64,000 nucleotides of DNA from Acanthornis magna (taxonomy: Eukaryota > Chordata > Aves > Passeriformes > Acanthizidae). The stretch is from positions 12,973,501 through 13,037,500 of the forward strand of contig JAWUZG010000029.1 of the NCBI GenBank assembly GCA_036785705.1. Direction: 5' to 3'. This document shows positions 38,578-48,824 of this stretch, one piece after another; position 1 is the stretch's first letter, and every line of letters starts with the position of its first letter. The notes under the pieces were generated by a model, which saw only the letters and a program-made list of their open reading frames with translations, did no database searches and had not been told where the DNA came from. Position numbers and translations under genes: made by a program.

Positions 38578-38642
38578 GAAGGAACCTCTTCCCCTCTCTG
38601 GTTCCCCTCTAGAGGTTCCTTCTAACTCCTCTCTGGAGTTAG
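38578..38642. repeat. two abutting perfect hairpins
   Basis: First hairpin: GAAGGAACCTCT (38578-38589) and its exact reverse complement AGAGGTTCCTTC (38611-38622), with a 21-base pyrimidine-rich loop. Second hairpin: CTAACTCC (38622-38629) and GGAGTTAG (38635-38642), with a 5-base loop TCTCT. The two share or touch at base 38622. Both stems are free of mismatches, which is unusual for two neighbouring short inverted repeats. Confidence 0.85.
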
Positions 38643-41600
38643 CTTGCAGTTTTAAAAAGCAAAACAGGACAAAAAATTTTTATGTTGAAGCTGTGAGACA
38701 ACCTTCTTTTACAGAATAATTAATTGTACCCAGTCAGAGAAAGTCAGCTTGCTTCATAACGAATCCACTCTCTGGAAAAGCACTACCCAGCAAGATATCC
38801 TGGGAGTCACCTGGCAGTAACTAATATCTCCTTATTAGATTTATGTGTTAATCATCAGTTTTAGCACTTTACCCCATATCTGTTGCATATGCATTTCATG
38901 TCCTTTTTTTCCCCCCTTCTTGGAATCACAGTATAGCCCTCAATTTCAATGAAGAAGTTGCACTCTTTTCTCTCACCCTGTAGCACTGGCATTCAATCTG
39001 CAGCTGGGAAAAAGGAGTATTCAAAAATAGTTATTACTGAAAAAGTTCTGCTGGCACACTCAGCTAACTCTAGCCTTAATTAGATAATGCATTCATTGTT
39101 TTTGAAGAAAAAAGTAGCACAAGAGTTTAAAAAGTATAGAGAGATATTTAGCAACTCACTAGATTTCCGGTGAGGTTTTACCAGGCTGACTTCTCAAAGT
39201 CTTCAAAACAGCTAACTGTCACAAAATAATTAGAACTATGATGCTTTACATCAGGTGAAGACTGACCTGCCTGAGTCCAGGAAGATGTTTTCTTTTTTTC
39301 ATACAGGTGGGTAGAAAATGAAAGTCTAAAAAATAACAAAAAAAATGGTCCAAGTACAGGTGCCACTATTCTGCTTCCATATCCTCAATATCTGCAGATT
39401 TCTTTAATAACAACAGTTAGCATTCAAGTAAACATTAGGAATTGTCCACTCAATAGGCAATCAAAACAAAAAAAAGTGCAAGATGACTTCTAGCTTATTT
39501 ACAGTATCTAATTTATCTACAGTATTGATTACACCTTCTGAGATTCATGACCAGAATAAAAGCCCAAGACAGAATATTTAGCAAAAGTTGAGATATAAGT
39601 GCTGCAGGAGAGAAAACACTGTGTAGTAGAAAATGAGTGACTGCATTCTGCAGAGGCTGGTTAAATTTTTACACTTCCTGTACCTTCCATTTCTGCAATT
39701 CATGGTATTACTAGATGAACAAATACAAACAGATATTTTGATTTATAAATGAAATGTTTTTAGTTAAGGTGTCTGTCATGTGTAATCAGTTATTTGTAAC
39801 AATGAACCTAAAAAAATAAAGAGGTTAAATACTCATGCCACTGGAGTCAAACACTGTGGTCACATTTGGCATTAAGGTGACTTTCACCTCTCAAGTGCTT
39901 ATGTGTTTACTGCTGAACTCCATTGACAGCAGCAGAAGTCCAGATCATGTGTTCAATAAATGGTGTTCATGGTTTTGCCTACTAATTATCCTACTGGCCG
40001 ATGCCATGAAGAAATAGGAAAAAAGTGCCTCCATAACCAACCCTCTCTCTCCACATGGCAGCTTACATGGCCACTAAGATACATTCCTTTTTTAAGCAAA
40101 CACTTTTCCATTTTCTTGTTTCTCTTCCCATATACCAGCTGTCTATAAAATGAAAAGATGCTTATTTCTCCCTTCATGATCTACTAAACAGACCTAAATT
40201 TGGTACAACTCTGTTCCCTTGATGGCTACTTGAGACAGACACACTGAGGAAATGTGGCGCCTGTGGATTGCATGCAGATTGCAGCTATTGGCATGCACTT
40301 CTAAGAAGATGCTTTACTCAGATTTGGAAAACGAGGAAATCACTGCTGCCCTCAGCAGAGAGGGTCCCTTTCTAGCCAATGTTAGCACCTTGAAACAACT
40401 GGTTTCTGCCCAGGGGGAAAAGAAATTACTTTTCAGACTTTTGATCCAATTCCATTGGTATCCATTGGAATTAATTTCTTGATGTCAGTAGCATTCAAGT
40501 ATTCATCAACTTCCATGTGGGAAATTCAGGCAGATTTATCTGCCTGCACATTTACTCAACCAGCCATCAAATCCTCATATCCTGCTCCCTTCAGGAAGTA
40601 CCCTCTGCCCACAGTATACATTGGTCACACTGGTTTGGTCTCCACATCCACACTGTGTCTGTCCAGGAATTGGTAATCACTGCACAGAGGAAAAGGGAAA
40701 GCCTAGTATTTCACTGCCTCTTGTGTTTTTAATGTGATTTATAACGAGGTATGCACCTGGCCAAGCTAGGAACAGAGACCCACTTCTCCCCAGACCTGTT
40801 AGATGGTCTAAGAAGGAAAATCTCACTGAAAGTGTTAAATACTCCATATAAGGTTACTATCTATGCACAGCCCAGCAACTAAAGAGTTATTCGAACCAGA
40901 AACACAAGTAATGAGATGCAACACAGTTTGGGTGCACTGGTTATTTGTCTGTATTCAGCTCGCATCCTGCAAGATCAAGGAATGTCCTCCGTACCATGTA
41001 CTAGCACTCAAAAGTCACAGCACAGGCACATCCTTAGTAGCTCTTGCTCCATGGTTCCACATACCTAAAAACTGCTGCTGGACTCAACAGACCAGTTTAC
41101 TCCTTCAACGTAAACCAGAATAAGTGGTATTTTATTCCTGACACATATTTATACAACTTGTTCCTAAAAATAATTTCCAGGGACAGATTCTTTTCTCAGG
41201 CAAAAATTTCCCGAGATTTACTATTAGTGGATTTTAATGACTACTGCAGTCAGCTGGCTGAGACTTTTGTACCTCCATTGTGACCCAAAAATTTCCAAAT
41301 ATTTTTATCTTCAGTTTAGAAAGTTAGGGGAAAAGAAATTAAATGCCTCACTTTGGCTTCACTCTTCTCTTTTAAACGAGTTATTCAGTGACATTTTCCT
41401 CTTTCACATTCATATGCCATAAGCATTATATTAGAGGAATTATCTGCCATTAGGATCAAGAGTAGAGGTGACACCAGTATTTAAATAATGTATTTAGACA
41501 TTAGAAAATTATCTTTTTTGCCACTCCCTAGGGTTGCCATGGTTTCCGAGCACACAATGGTATTATTTATGTTCCGTTTAACACTTCTAATAAGTACCTG

Positions 41601-41839
41601 CTGTTCCCTGTTGGTCAGTGTTTTCTGGATCTATTTTCTTCCCTAACAAAACATTAACAGAACCACAGATTGCAATTAGTGTTATGAACTATTTAAAATG
41701 CTGCCTAAGCTTTACCCTTCATTTAACACTTGATTTTATTTTCCAAAAAAATCCACTAATGGTAGGTAGGAATCAAAACAATCCCTCACCCACAGTTTTG
41801 AGTGCACATGCTTCTCATAAGGGAGACTAACTAATAAGT
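38643..41839. other. unassigned non-coding DNA
   Basis: No supported gene. A small imperfect palindrome with AATTCCA (40448-40454) and TGGAATT (40466-40472) surrounds a direct repeat of TCCATTGG. Short frames of 60-86 codons in 39.8-41.4 kb overlap in different phases and lack motifs. Confidence 0.45.
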
Positions 41840-41935
41840 GGGTAAAAAAAAGCCAAACAAAGCAACAAAGAAAAATTAAAAAAAAAAAAAAAAGGAACCA
41901 AATGAAAACCAAATTAAAAACAAAGCAGGCAGTTA
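41840..41935. repeat. A-rich low-complexity tract
   Basis: Runs of A, the longest about 15, with CAAA-like units. Could be a decayed poly(A) tail. No element body recognised upstream. Confidence 0.85.
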
Positions 41936-43384
41936 TTATTTTATAACAATGAAGTGAGACAGACCTCTCTGAGTATGAAGAAAAAACCTACTTTTCCCCA
42001 CGGAAACAACAGGAATTGGAGTGGGAGAGAATAAGAATATTTTTTCAATCCCTACCTCAATGCGTTTAAGACTACTATATTTACTAGCTTAATCCTTCAC
42101 TCCAGCATTGCCAACTTAAGGCAAGAAGTGTTTATGGAAAGAATCTTGGACCACCCTTTTCAAAACAACCCTCATCTTGGCCTGATGGAAAGTATTATGA
42201 AGATCAAAACTGGACATTTCCTAATAAATTACATTTTCACTGGAAAATGCTGATTCAGTGACACTGAACTGTGATCAAGGAAAAGATTTGTTTAATTGAC
42301 AATTTTGTGCAAGAAACAATTGAAATGCCCTATTTAAATCAAACCATTCCAGCAAATACAAATAAACCATGTTTTTTTCCTGCGCTAGAACACTCAGATT
42401 TCTTTCAGGATCACTCTGCCCCTCACAATGAAATATTTTGGATTCATTGGGGCCACACTTTCCAATCATATGATATTTGGGTGGAGTAATTTTGGCCAGT
42501 TCTGACCTTTGTACTGGTTTCAGTTTTTGAGGCCTTCTTTAAAGGATACTTCTGCCATGTTTATATAATGAAGGGCTTTGTTGCAAGCATTACCACTGGT
42601 GGTAACTATTCTCAAATACCCTCACTGCTTCCACACTGCATTACCCATCCTGGGACATGAAGCACAGCAAGCACAAGTGAGAGCTGCTAACTCCTGAATA
42701 AGAAAAGCCCTTATTCAAAAGGACACTTGAGACTTGGGTTTTGTTTTTCTTTTGTACTTCACCTGTCTCTTTGTTATCGACTTTTGAATCTGATACCAAA
42801 ATTCAAGAAAAATTGAGCTAGGAGGATAACTCAACCATATTGAATTCTCTCATCAGGCAAATTGAAAAGGGGTTATTTTAGAGCTGCAATCAAGGAAATT
42901 ATTGGAGTGTGAGGGTGCACCTCATTAGGCAGCAGAGAATCCCTAGGGCACACTCACATGTATTTTAACCACAGGAAAACTTTCAGTCTGAGCTTCTGCA
43001 TTCTCAGTTGACACCTCAATTCAATGAGCTTTGGGACATAGTCTGTAGGATCTTACTTCCATAACTTCACTGCTCATGAGAGAATTCATTAGAGCTATTA
43101 AACTCTTTGCTTGCAATTACTAGAAAACAGTGCTGGAAGTTACTGGAAAACAAACTCTTCCTACATGGGAAAGCATTCTGCTTCGACAAACAGAAAAATG
43201 GGGTATGGAAAAACAGAGCATAATGCCGATGTGAATAACTTCTGGTGACTTTCAAAGCTATAATGATGCCTCCTTTTTTTTTTGCCTCCCATAGAAATAG
43301 AAATAGAAGAAAATTGCTGCTTTATAGCTGCAGTAAACCAAGCAACAGATGAAGATGTGCTAGAAATGGTAACAAGCTGAGCTG
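41936..43384. other. unassigned non-coding DNA
   Basis: AT-rich, no gene or repeat family recognised. A small AGAAATAGAAATAGAAG repeat lies near 43298. Confidence 0.5.
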
Positions 43385-43632
43385 TTCCTGTGTGGGGACT
43401 AGGACAGCAGATTCAGATTGCTGACGTGTACCCACAAAATGAGTGTGGAGGGTCCTGGCAGGCTCCTACCCATGAAACAAGCCCCAGCCACATCATCTGG
43501 ACAGGAAGGAGCAGGTGCTGGAGCTGGCTCTTGCTCACAGACACTGAGGAGCTGAGGAGATGGAGCATTGCTTCCATGGCAGCAAAAGAAAGGCAGAGTT
43601 TGGTACTTTAAAAAAAAAAAATAAAATAATGG
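43385..43632 (+). other. GC-richer unit with poly(A) end, possible retro-insertion
   Basis: About 220 bases richer in G and C than the surroundings end directly in TTTAAAAAAAAAAAATAAAA. A distinct body plus an A tail is what a SINE or a truncated processed pseudogene leaves. I recognise neither a SINE consensus nor a gene. The 73-codon frame at 43390-43611 has no domain. No convincing target-site duplication was found. Confidence 0.3.
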
Positions 43633-43779
43633 TGGCTGTTAACTTATTACACCACTGAAGAAATCTACCCTTGCATCATGAAGACCAGATATCAGGATGT
43701 ATGTTATGGACTTTAGAACAGGCTGCTCAAATCCAATGTGATTTTGTAAACTGTGCTGACTGGTTTTATTTTCTGAGAT

Positions 43780-43905
43780 ACGTCTGTCTGTATATTTTAT
43801 ATAAAAACATACATATTTATAAAACTCATACATTTTGTATATTAAGATTATATGTATAAAATATAGGTGCTTGTGTACTTTTATATATATATACATATAT
43901 AAAAG
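43780..43905. repeat. AT-rich, TA-repeat region
   Basis: Interrupted TA repeats with ATACAT units, ending in TATATATATACATATATAAA. Tyr/Ile-rich translations here are artefacts. Confidence 0.75.
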
Positions 43906-46365
43906 AACATCTTAAAAGAAGTTTATCTATTTGCTCCTTGGATAGTGCACTTTTAATGTACCGAAAATGTAGCTGTCAGAAGGAAAAAAAAAAATCATAG
44001 CTTCCTCTGGCCCAGTCCATTTTTGTAGTCAAATAAGAGATCTTTGCATGGGCAATTATCAAGGGGTGTAAGAGTTCTCATCACTAGAAACCTTGAGTTT
44101 TTCTCAAGTCTATGAAATGGATTGTTCTGTTCATCAATTTGAGAACTGTCAGGAATTAGATACCTGGATTATTTATATACGGATTTTTGAAGTCTCTTTA
44201 AGAAAACCAAATGTGTTCTTTCCCTTTCATAATTCTCAGTAGCAGAATAGTTCATAGAAGATAAATTAAGTCAGTTACAACTGTGAAATCCTGTTGTATT
44301 CTAATTACATCCTGGACAGCATCTGTCCTAGCACATTTTCTTCAAAAGGATCTGAAAATATTAATCATTACAGGAAATTTATTAAGTGCTTAGCTTATAA
44401 TTCCTGACATAAAGAGGCATTTAGCCAAGTCTCATCTGAACTGTTCCATAAAGCTGAACATAGTGAAAATCAGTAAGAATTATTTTCATTGCTAAAGCTG
44501 GCAGATCTGACAATGCATTGTATGAGCTTGTCTTTCCAGGAAGAATATGCTATTTTTCCAAAGTTTCTAGAAGGACTGTGATATAAAAGAGTACACTTAC
44601 AGATTCAAGTACAAATGAATAAAAAAAGCATGCACCAGTTAAGCTTTTTGATATTTTTTGTCTTTTTTTTTGCAGTTGTTTTTTGTAATTAGTTGCATTA
44701 TACCAAGATGAAGCTGTACTCTCTGCCCATAATACCCCTCTTTTATCATGTACCTCCACTTGTCCTGATTACAAGAAATATGTAAATGTATGTTGATTAT
44801 GTTTCACTGTGAAAGAGAATGCAACTATTATGGACAAAAAATACATCTAGGCTTTTTCAAAAGTGATCATTGTCATCTAGCTTACAATACAGGAAATTAT
44901 CACTGCAAGTTGATAAAACTGATGACTGTAACCCTGGTCCTGAGAAATGCTTAACCACCTCAATATGGAGGGGGTCTACCCCCACAGCAGCTCATCTTGA
45001 ATGATTTTGGAATAATGACAAGCCAATTCCCTCCTTGACAAAATAGATCCCTTTCTCCCTACTAAAGCTGCATCCAATATAAATATTTCTTGCTGAGGCT
45101 GTTTTCATAAGAACATACTGCATGAATCCACAGATGGAGAATGTGTTTTTGTAAATCCATCAGGGGCTGCAATGGAGTGCCATAAAATACAGCCCCTGGT
45201 AGAGCAGTATAATTAGGATCTTGAGGAAAATTATGAATTCAGTTCATATCTCAATCTTCAGTTCTTTAAACCTTTTTTCCAGACTTTGTTCCTTCTCTTA
45301 CTGCAAAAAAGGGAGCAATCCTGTAGAGCACACACCTCTGTTGGTCTATATGCACACTTTAGAGACCTAGTTAAAACAGCTCTGCCTGCTTGTTCATGAG
45401 CATTAGGGAATCATTTTTATATCTGAACAGTCAAACACCTAACACAAGTTCAACCAAGAGCTTCTCCCTTCTGATGGAGAATGTCAGCTGAATCTAAGTC
45501 ACAGAAGAACCTTCTTCAATGTATTCAGATTTTATGTGTATCTTCGGCCCAGCTACGTGTTTCTAACTTACTGCAAACGCTTCTTCCCAAAGAAGACAAA
45601 TGTGATATGGTTATACAGACTATGTCAAGCCAAAGTTTATTCTGACAACTAAACTGACACTTGCTAAGTAACAGTCAATCTATGTGTCATTATAATTTAT
45701 GTTGATTCTTCTATCACTGGATGAGAGACATTCCAGTTAACTTCTAAGGTACAAAGGAAGGTTTAGGGGATGTTCAGGCTTGAAGGAGTACAATGAGAAT
45801 TTACAAACATACTGAAAAAGAATGAATATTGTTGTTCTTGAGCAAACAGTCGAAAACAGGTAAGAAAATATAGCACTATCATGCTGTATTTCCAGACAAA
45901 TGATTGCAAATTACTGTGGACAAAAATGTTAGAAGAGAAAAAACAATTTTGACAGAAAGTAATACACATCATGTGCTCAGCATCCTTACTCAACATAGAG
46001 GGGGGTAAAAAAATGACCACAAAGCTATATTATCTGTCTAAACAATCAAGGAGCACCAAATAAATTCAGCGTCCCTAGACTTTCTTAAAGGGATTGATAA
46101 TTGGAGCATCACATGATTTCTTTTCACTTCTCCAAATTACAACAAAATAAAATAAAATGGAAGTAGAAAGCATTGTAGTGCTTACACTTGGCTTCCATGT
46201 TAAATGTTCCTCCTTAAAGAACACATTTTAGCCAAGGGCACACCAGAATTGTCCAAGGTCAAAGTCTGCTTTCAGTAGTTTCATGAGAGAAAGGTTTATA
46301 TACCTAGTTACTATGTGCAGTATTTTTAAAAGGTTTGGCTTAGGCTGGTAACAACGGTGGCTCGA
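43906..46365. other. unassigned non-coding DNA
   Basis: No supported gene. A pyrimidine-rich tract ending in TTTTTGCAG near 44657-44676 resembles a splice acceptor but opens into stops. A short (AAAAT)n run lies near 46143. Confidence 0.5.
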
Positions 46366-46432
46366 GAGAGAACAGAAATCATGGAACATCCTGAGCTGGA
46401 AGGGACCCACAAGGATCATCAAAGTCTGACTC

Positions 46433-46639
46433 TTATCGCTGCACAGGACCACAGCCAAGGGTCACATCGTGTGCCTGAGAGCACTGCCCAAACACTCCTT
46501 GAGCTCTGTCAGGCTTGGTGCTGTGACCACTTCCCTGAGGAGCTTGTTTCCAGTGCACAGCCACCCTCTGAGTGAAGAAGATATTCCTAATATCCAACCT
46601 AAACATCCCCTGACACAACATTCCCTTGGGTCCTGTCAC
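46433..46639 (-). pseudogene. CR1 ORF2 C-terminal remnant
   Basis: The minus-strand frame reads MFRLDIRNIFFTQRVAVHW followed by KQAPQGSGHSTKPDRAQGV. The pattern FRLDIRxxFFTxRVxxHW is the well-known end of CR1 ORF2. In functional copies it continues in one frame to the stop. Here it shifts after HW, as the residues that follow belong to another phase. It is a dead remnant inside the larger CR1. Confidence 0.85.
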
Positions 46640-46840
46640 TGGTCACTGCAGAGCCCCACAAGCAACTGGCTGTCAGACTGTAGCCTGATGTAACTGCATT
46701 TACCCTTTGTGCCTGACCTAGGAGCCAGTAGCTTGCCCATGGTGTGTTTATCCAGCTGTGTGCTGGACATTTTGTCCAGAAGGTTACTCTGAGAGACAGC
46801 ACCAAAAGCTTTACTAAAATCCAAAAAGATTACATCAACT
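46599..46840 (-). pseudogene. CR1 reverse-transcriptase fragment with deletion
   Basis: One minus-strand frame starts with MDFSKAFGAVSQSNLLDKM, the conserved DFSKAFDTVSHxxLLxKL block that contains the first catalytic aspartate (motif A). The residue after SKAF is G where D is usual. A second phase continues with LLGQAQRVNAVTSGYS, matching the WLxGRAQRVxVNGxxS region. Then, instead of the SGVPQGS block and the FADD catalytic box, the sequence passes directly to VTSDRTQGN, which belongs near the C-terminus. So one frameshift and a deletion of several hundred bases removed the catalytic core. No activity is possible. Confidence 0.82.
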
Positions 46841-47206
46841 GGCTTCGCTTAATCAACTAGGTGTGTTACCTTGTCATAAAAGGAAATTAAGTTTGACAAG
46901 TAGGACTTTCCCCTGGTGAAACTTGTGCTGTCTGTGACCAATGACACCCTTGTCTTTCAGGTGTTTTTTCAATACCTCCCTGAGTGATTTTCTCCATAAT
47001 TTTTCCAGTCACTGAACTGAAACTGACAGGCCTATAGTTACCAGGGTCATCCTTTTTGCCCTTCTTGAAAACTGGGACAATGTTAGCCAGCTCCCAGTCA
47101 ACTCAAGATTCCTCAGGCTGTTCAAAAATCTTTGAGAGTGTCCTCACAATGACATCACCAGCTGTTTGAGTATTCTCAGATGAATCCCATCAGGCCTCAT
47201 AGATTT

Positions 47207-47617
47207 TTAGGAATGCAGCTCAACACTAAAAGGTACTGCAGAAGGTTCTGCAGGTACAGGGTCAACTAAAAGGTACTGCACAAATTCAGGGTCAACTGGG
47301 AGTTTATCTTTCTTGCCATCACAGTCCTCCAGCTCAGGGCACTGAACTCCCCTTGGTCTGTCACCAGTATTGAACACAGAGGTAAAGAAAATGTTAAACA
47401 CCTCTGCCTTGTCAATGCCCCTGTCTGTGAGGTGACCACCCTCATCCCATACTACACTGATGTTATTTTTATACTGCCTTTTGCCGTTAAGGTATTTGAA
47501 AAAATTCTTTTTATTGCCCCCCAGAGTTCTGACCAGCTTCATCTCCAACTGAGCTTTGACCATATGAATTTTCTCCATACACTGGCAAGCAGCATCTTTG
47601 TATTCCTCCTGTGTCAC
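47207..47617 (-). pseudogene. CR1 ORF2 linker region remnant
   Basis: A 136-codon open frame on the minus strand starts MTQEEYKDAACQCMEKIHMV and holds KAQLEMKLVRTLGGNKKNFF, then KYLNGKRQYKNNISVVWDEG and AEVFNIFFTSVFNTGDRP. This matches the region between the endonuclease and reverse transcriptase of CR1 ORF2, including the ExLNxFFxSVFxxK-like block. It is the best kept part of the copy. The frame upstream (47511-47732, with RRQVWLSRDLLEIRQIKEG) is the preceding ORF2 segment in another phase, so a frameshift lies near 47615. The end is disturbed by the small duplication at 47226-47280. Confidence 0.88.
47226..47280. repeat. short tandem duplication inside CR1
   Basis: CTAAAAGGTACTGCA occurs at 47226-47240 and again at 47266-47280, a shift of 40 bases. 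GGGTCAACT also recurs near 47259 and 47291. It looks like a local duplication of about 35-40 bases, with later changes, after or during insertion of the CR1. Confidence 0.75.
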
Positions 47618-48045
47618 CTGGCCTTGCTTTCACTGGGCACACACCTTCCTTTATTTGCCTTATCTCCAAAAGATCTCTGCTCAGCCAAACCTGCCTTCTG
47701 CATTGACACTTTTTCCCTTTCCACCTTACCATCTCTAGTTTAAAGCTTTATTGATGATCCCCTCCAGCTCTGCTGCTAAAAACCCTTTCTCCCCTCTGAG
47801 AAAGATACCTCCCATCGCTGACAGTAGACCAAGCTCTGCATGTTCAAGGCCTGAACGCTGGTGATGGATAAATGCTTCCACTTAATGGCTGCCTGATCCC
47901 AGTCCACACCAGTGCATCTAGCAATTCCAGGGCAGCCATGTTCAGACCTCATTAGTGATGTAGGGAAGCAGAATGGAAAGGTAGAGCTGTGTTGAGTAAA
48001 CCAGGTCTGGATGAGATCTGGCCAGTCCTCCATGCCTATAAAAAT

Positions 48046-48701
48046 CCAGTCACACCCTCACACCACAACACGTTCAGCACTATTTTTCATACTGGATGAA
48101 TACAATCAGTCAGAATACTGATTATTCTAATCATCCACAACTAGTACTGATTGCAAGGAAAGGGGAAAATATGACAGAAATTCTGTGTAAAAGAGGGCTG
48201 AGTTGACACAGAGTTGCACTGTTAGAGCTGTAGTCGACAAAAATGCATTTATGGATAGAGTGGAGGTTACACGCTGAGCTACTGATTGTGGCTTACATGT
48301 TATTTCTCTCTTCTCTGCAGTCACTACACACCAAGTGTACAAAGCAGTTCTCTCTCCTTTTCAAACAAGTTTCTGTGTGCATATTAAGATAAGATCAGGC
48401 ATCCATTATTGCAGAGGGCAGATTTAAAGTAGGAATAAATCATCACAGCATTCCTAAAGTCACTGCAATCTTTTTTAGGAAAGGCTTAGGTGCTCAACTA
48501 GAGAAATTGATGTCATGGTTGTGAAGTCAGTGAATTATGATGAATGAGTTAATGCAGGTTTATGCCAGCTGAGGGACTGTCTTCCTCCTCCTCCCTCACC
48601 TACTGCCTTTTTAGTTTATTTATCAATTTCCAAGGCTGTTAAGTCACATCAGGGTGTAACACAGGTGCAGAGGAAGTTAAAAAGGTGCATTTTAAACCTA
48701 C
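48046..48701. other. unassigned DNA between CR1 and candidate exon
   Basis: No repeat or gene recognised. The 71-codon minus-strand frame at 48127-48342 has no motif. Confidence 0.45.
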
Positions 48702-48824
48702 CTGCATGCCAAACCTGATTCCAGCCATGGATGGTCTGCTCGTCTTGCTGTACATCACACATTATATCTGAGTTCACTCCACATACTCCATTCACAGGGC
48801 AGAGCATCAGGGTTGCACTGAAAC
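48702..48824 (-). other. candidate internal coding exon (weak)
   Basis: Read on the minus strand, a pyrimidine tract (TTTTTTCCTCTCTCTTTGG) leads to CACATAG, then 123 bases, then GCAG followed by GTAGGT, a strong donor. Only one frame is open through the 123 bases: it starts with FSATLMLCPVNGVCGVNSD and ends with TIHGWNQVWHA. With that frame both borders are phase 1 and the length is divisible by three, so the exon could be skipped or repeated without a shift, as extracellular modules often are. The three cysteines do not fit an EGF or LDL-A pattern well, and I do not recognise the protein. One open frame of three over 41 codons is not rare by chance. Confidence 0.25.

Larger units (their letters stand above)
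46366..48045 (-). mobile_element. CR1 LINE, long but internally deleted copy
   Basis: The longest mobile element here. At the left end the plus strand reads ATCATGGAACATCCTGAGCT, GGAAGGGACCCACAAGGATC and then the reverse complement of the ORF2 tail, so the element runs leftwards and its 3' end is near 46370. Moving right come the ORF2 C-terminal remnant, a reverse-transcriptase fragment, the segment between endonuclease and reverse transcriptase, and then AGTTTAAAGCTTTATT near 47737. On the minus strand this is AATAAAGCTTTAAACT, which I associate with CR1 sequence upstream of ORF2. The endonuclease and the reverse-transcriptase catalytic core appear to be missing. At about 1.7 kb it is far longer than usual truncated copies but much shorter than a full element of about 4.5 kb. 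The 5' border near 48045 is uncertain. Confidence 0.88.
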
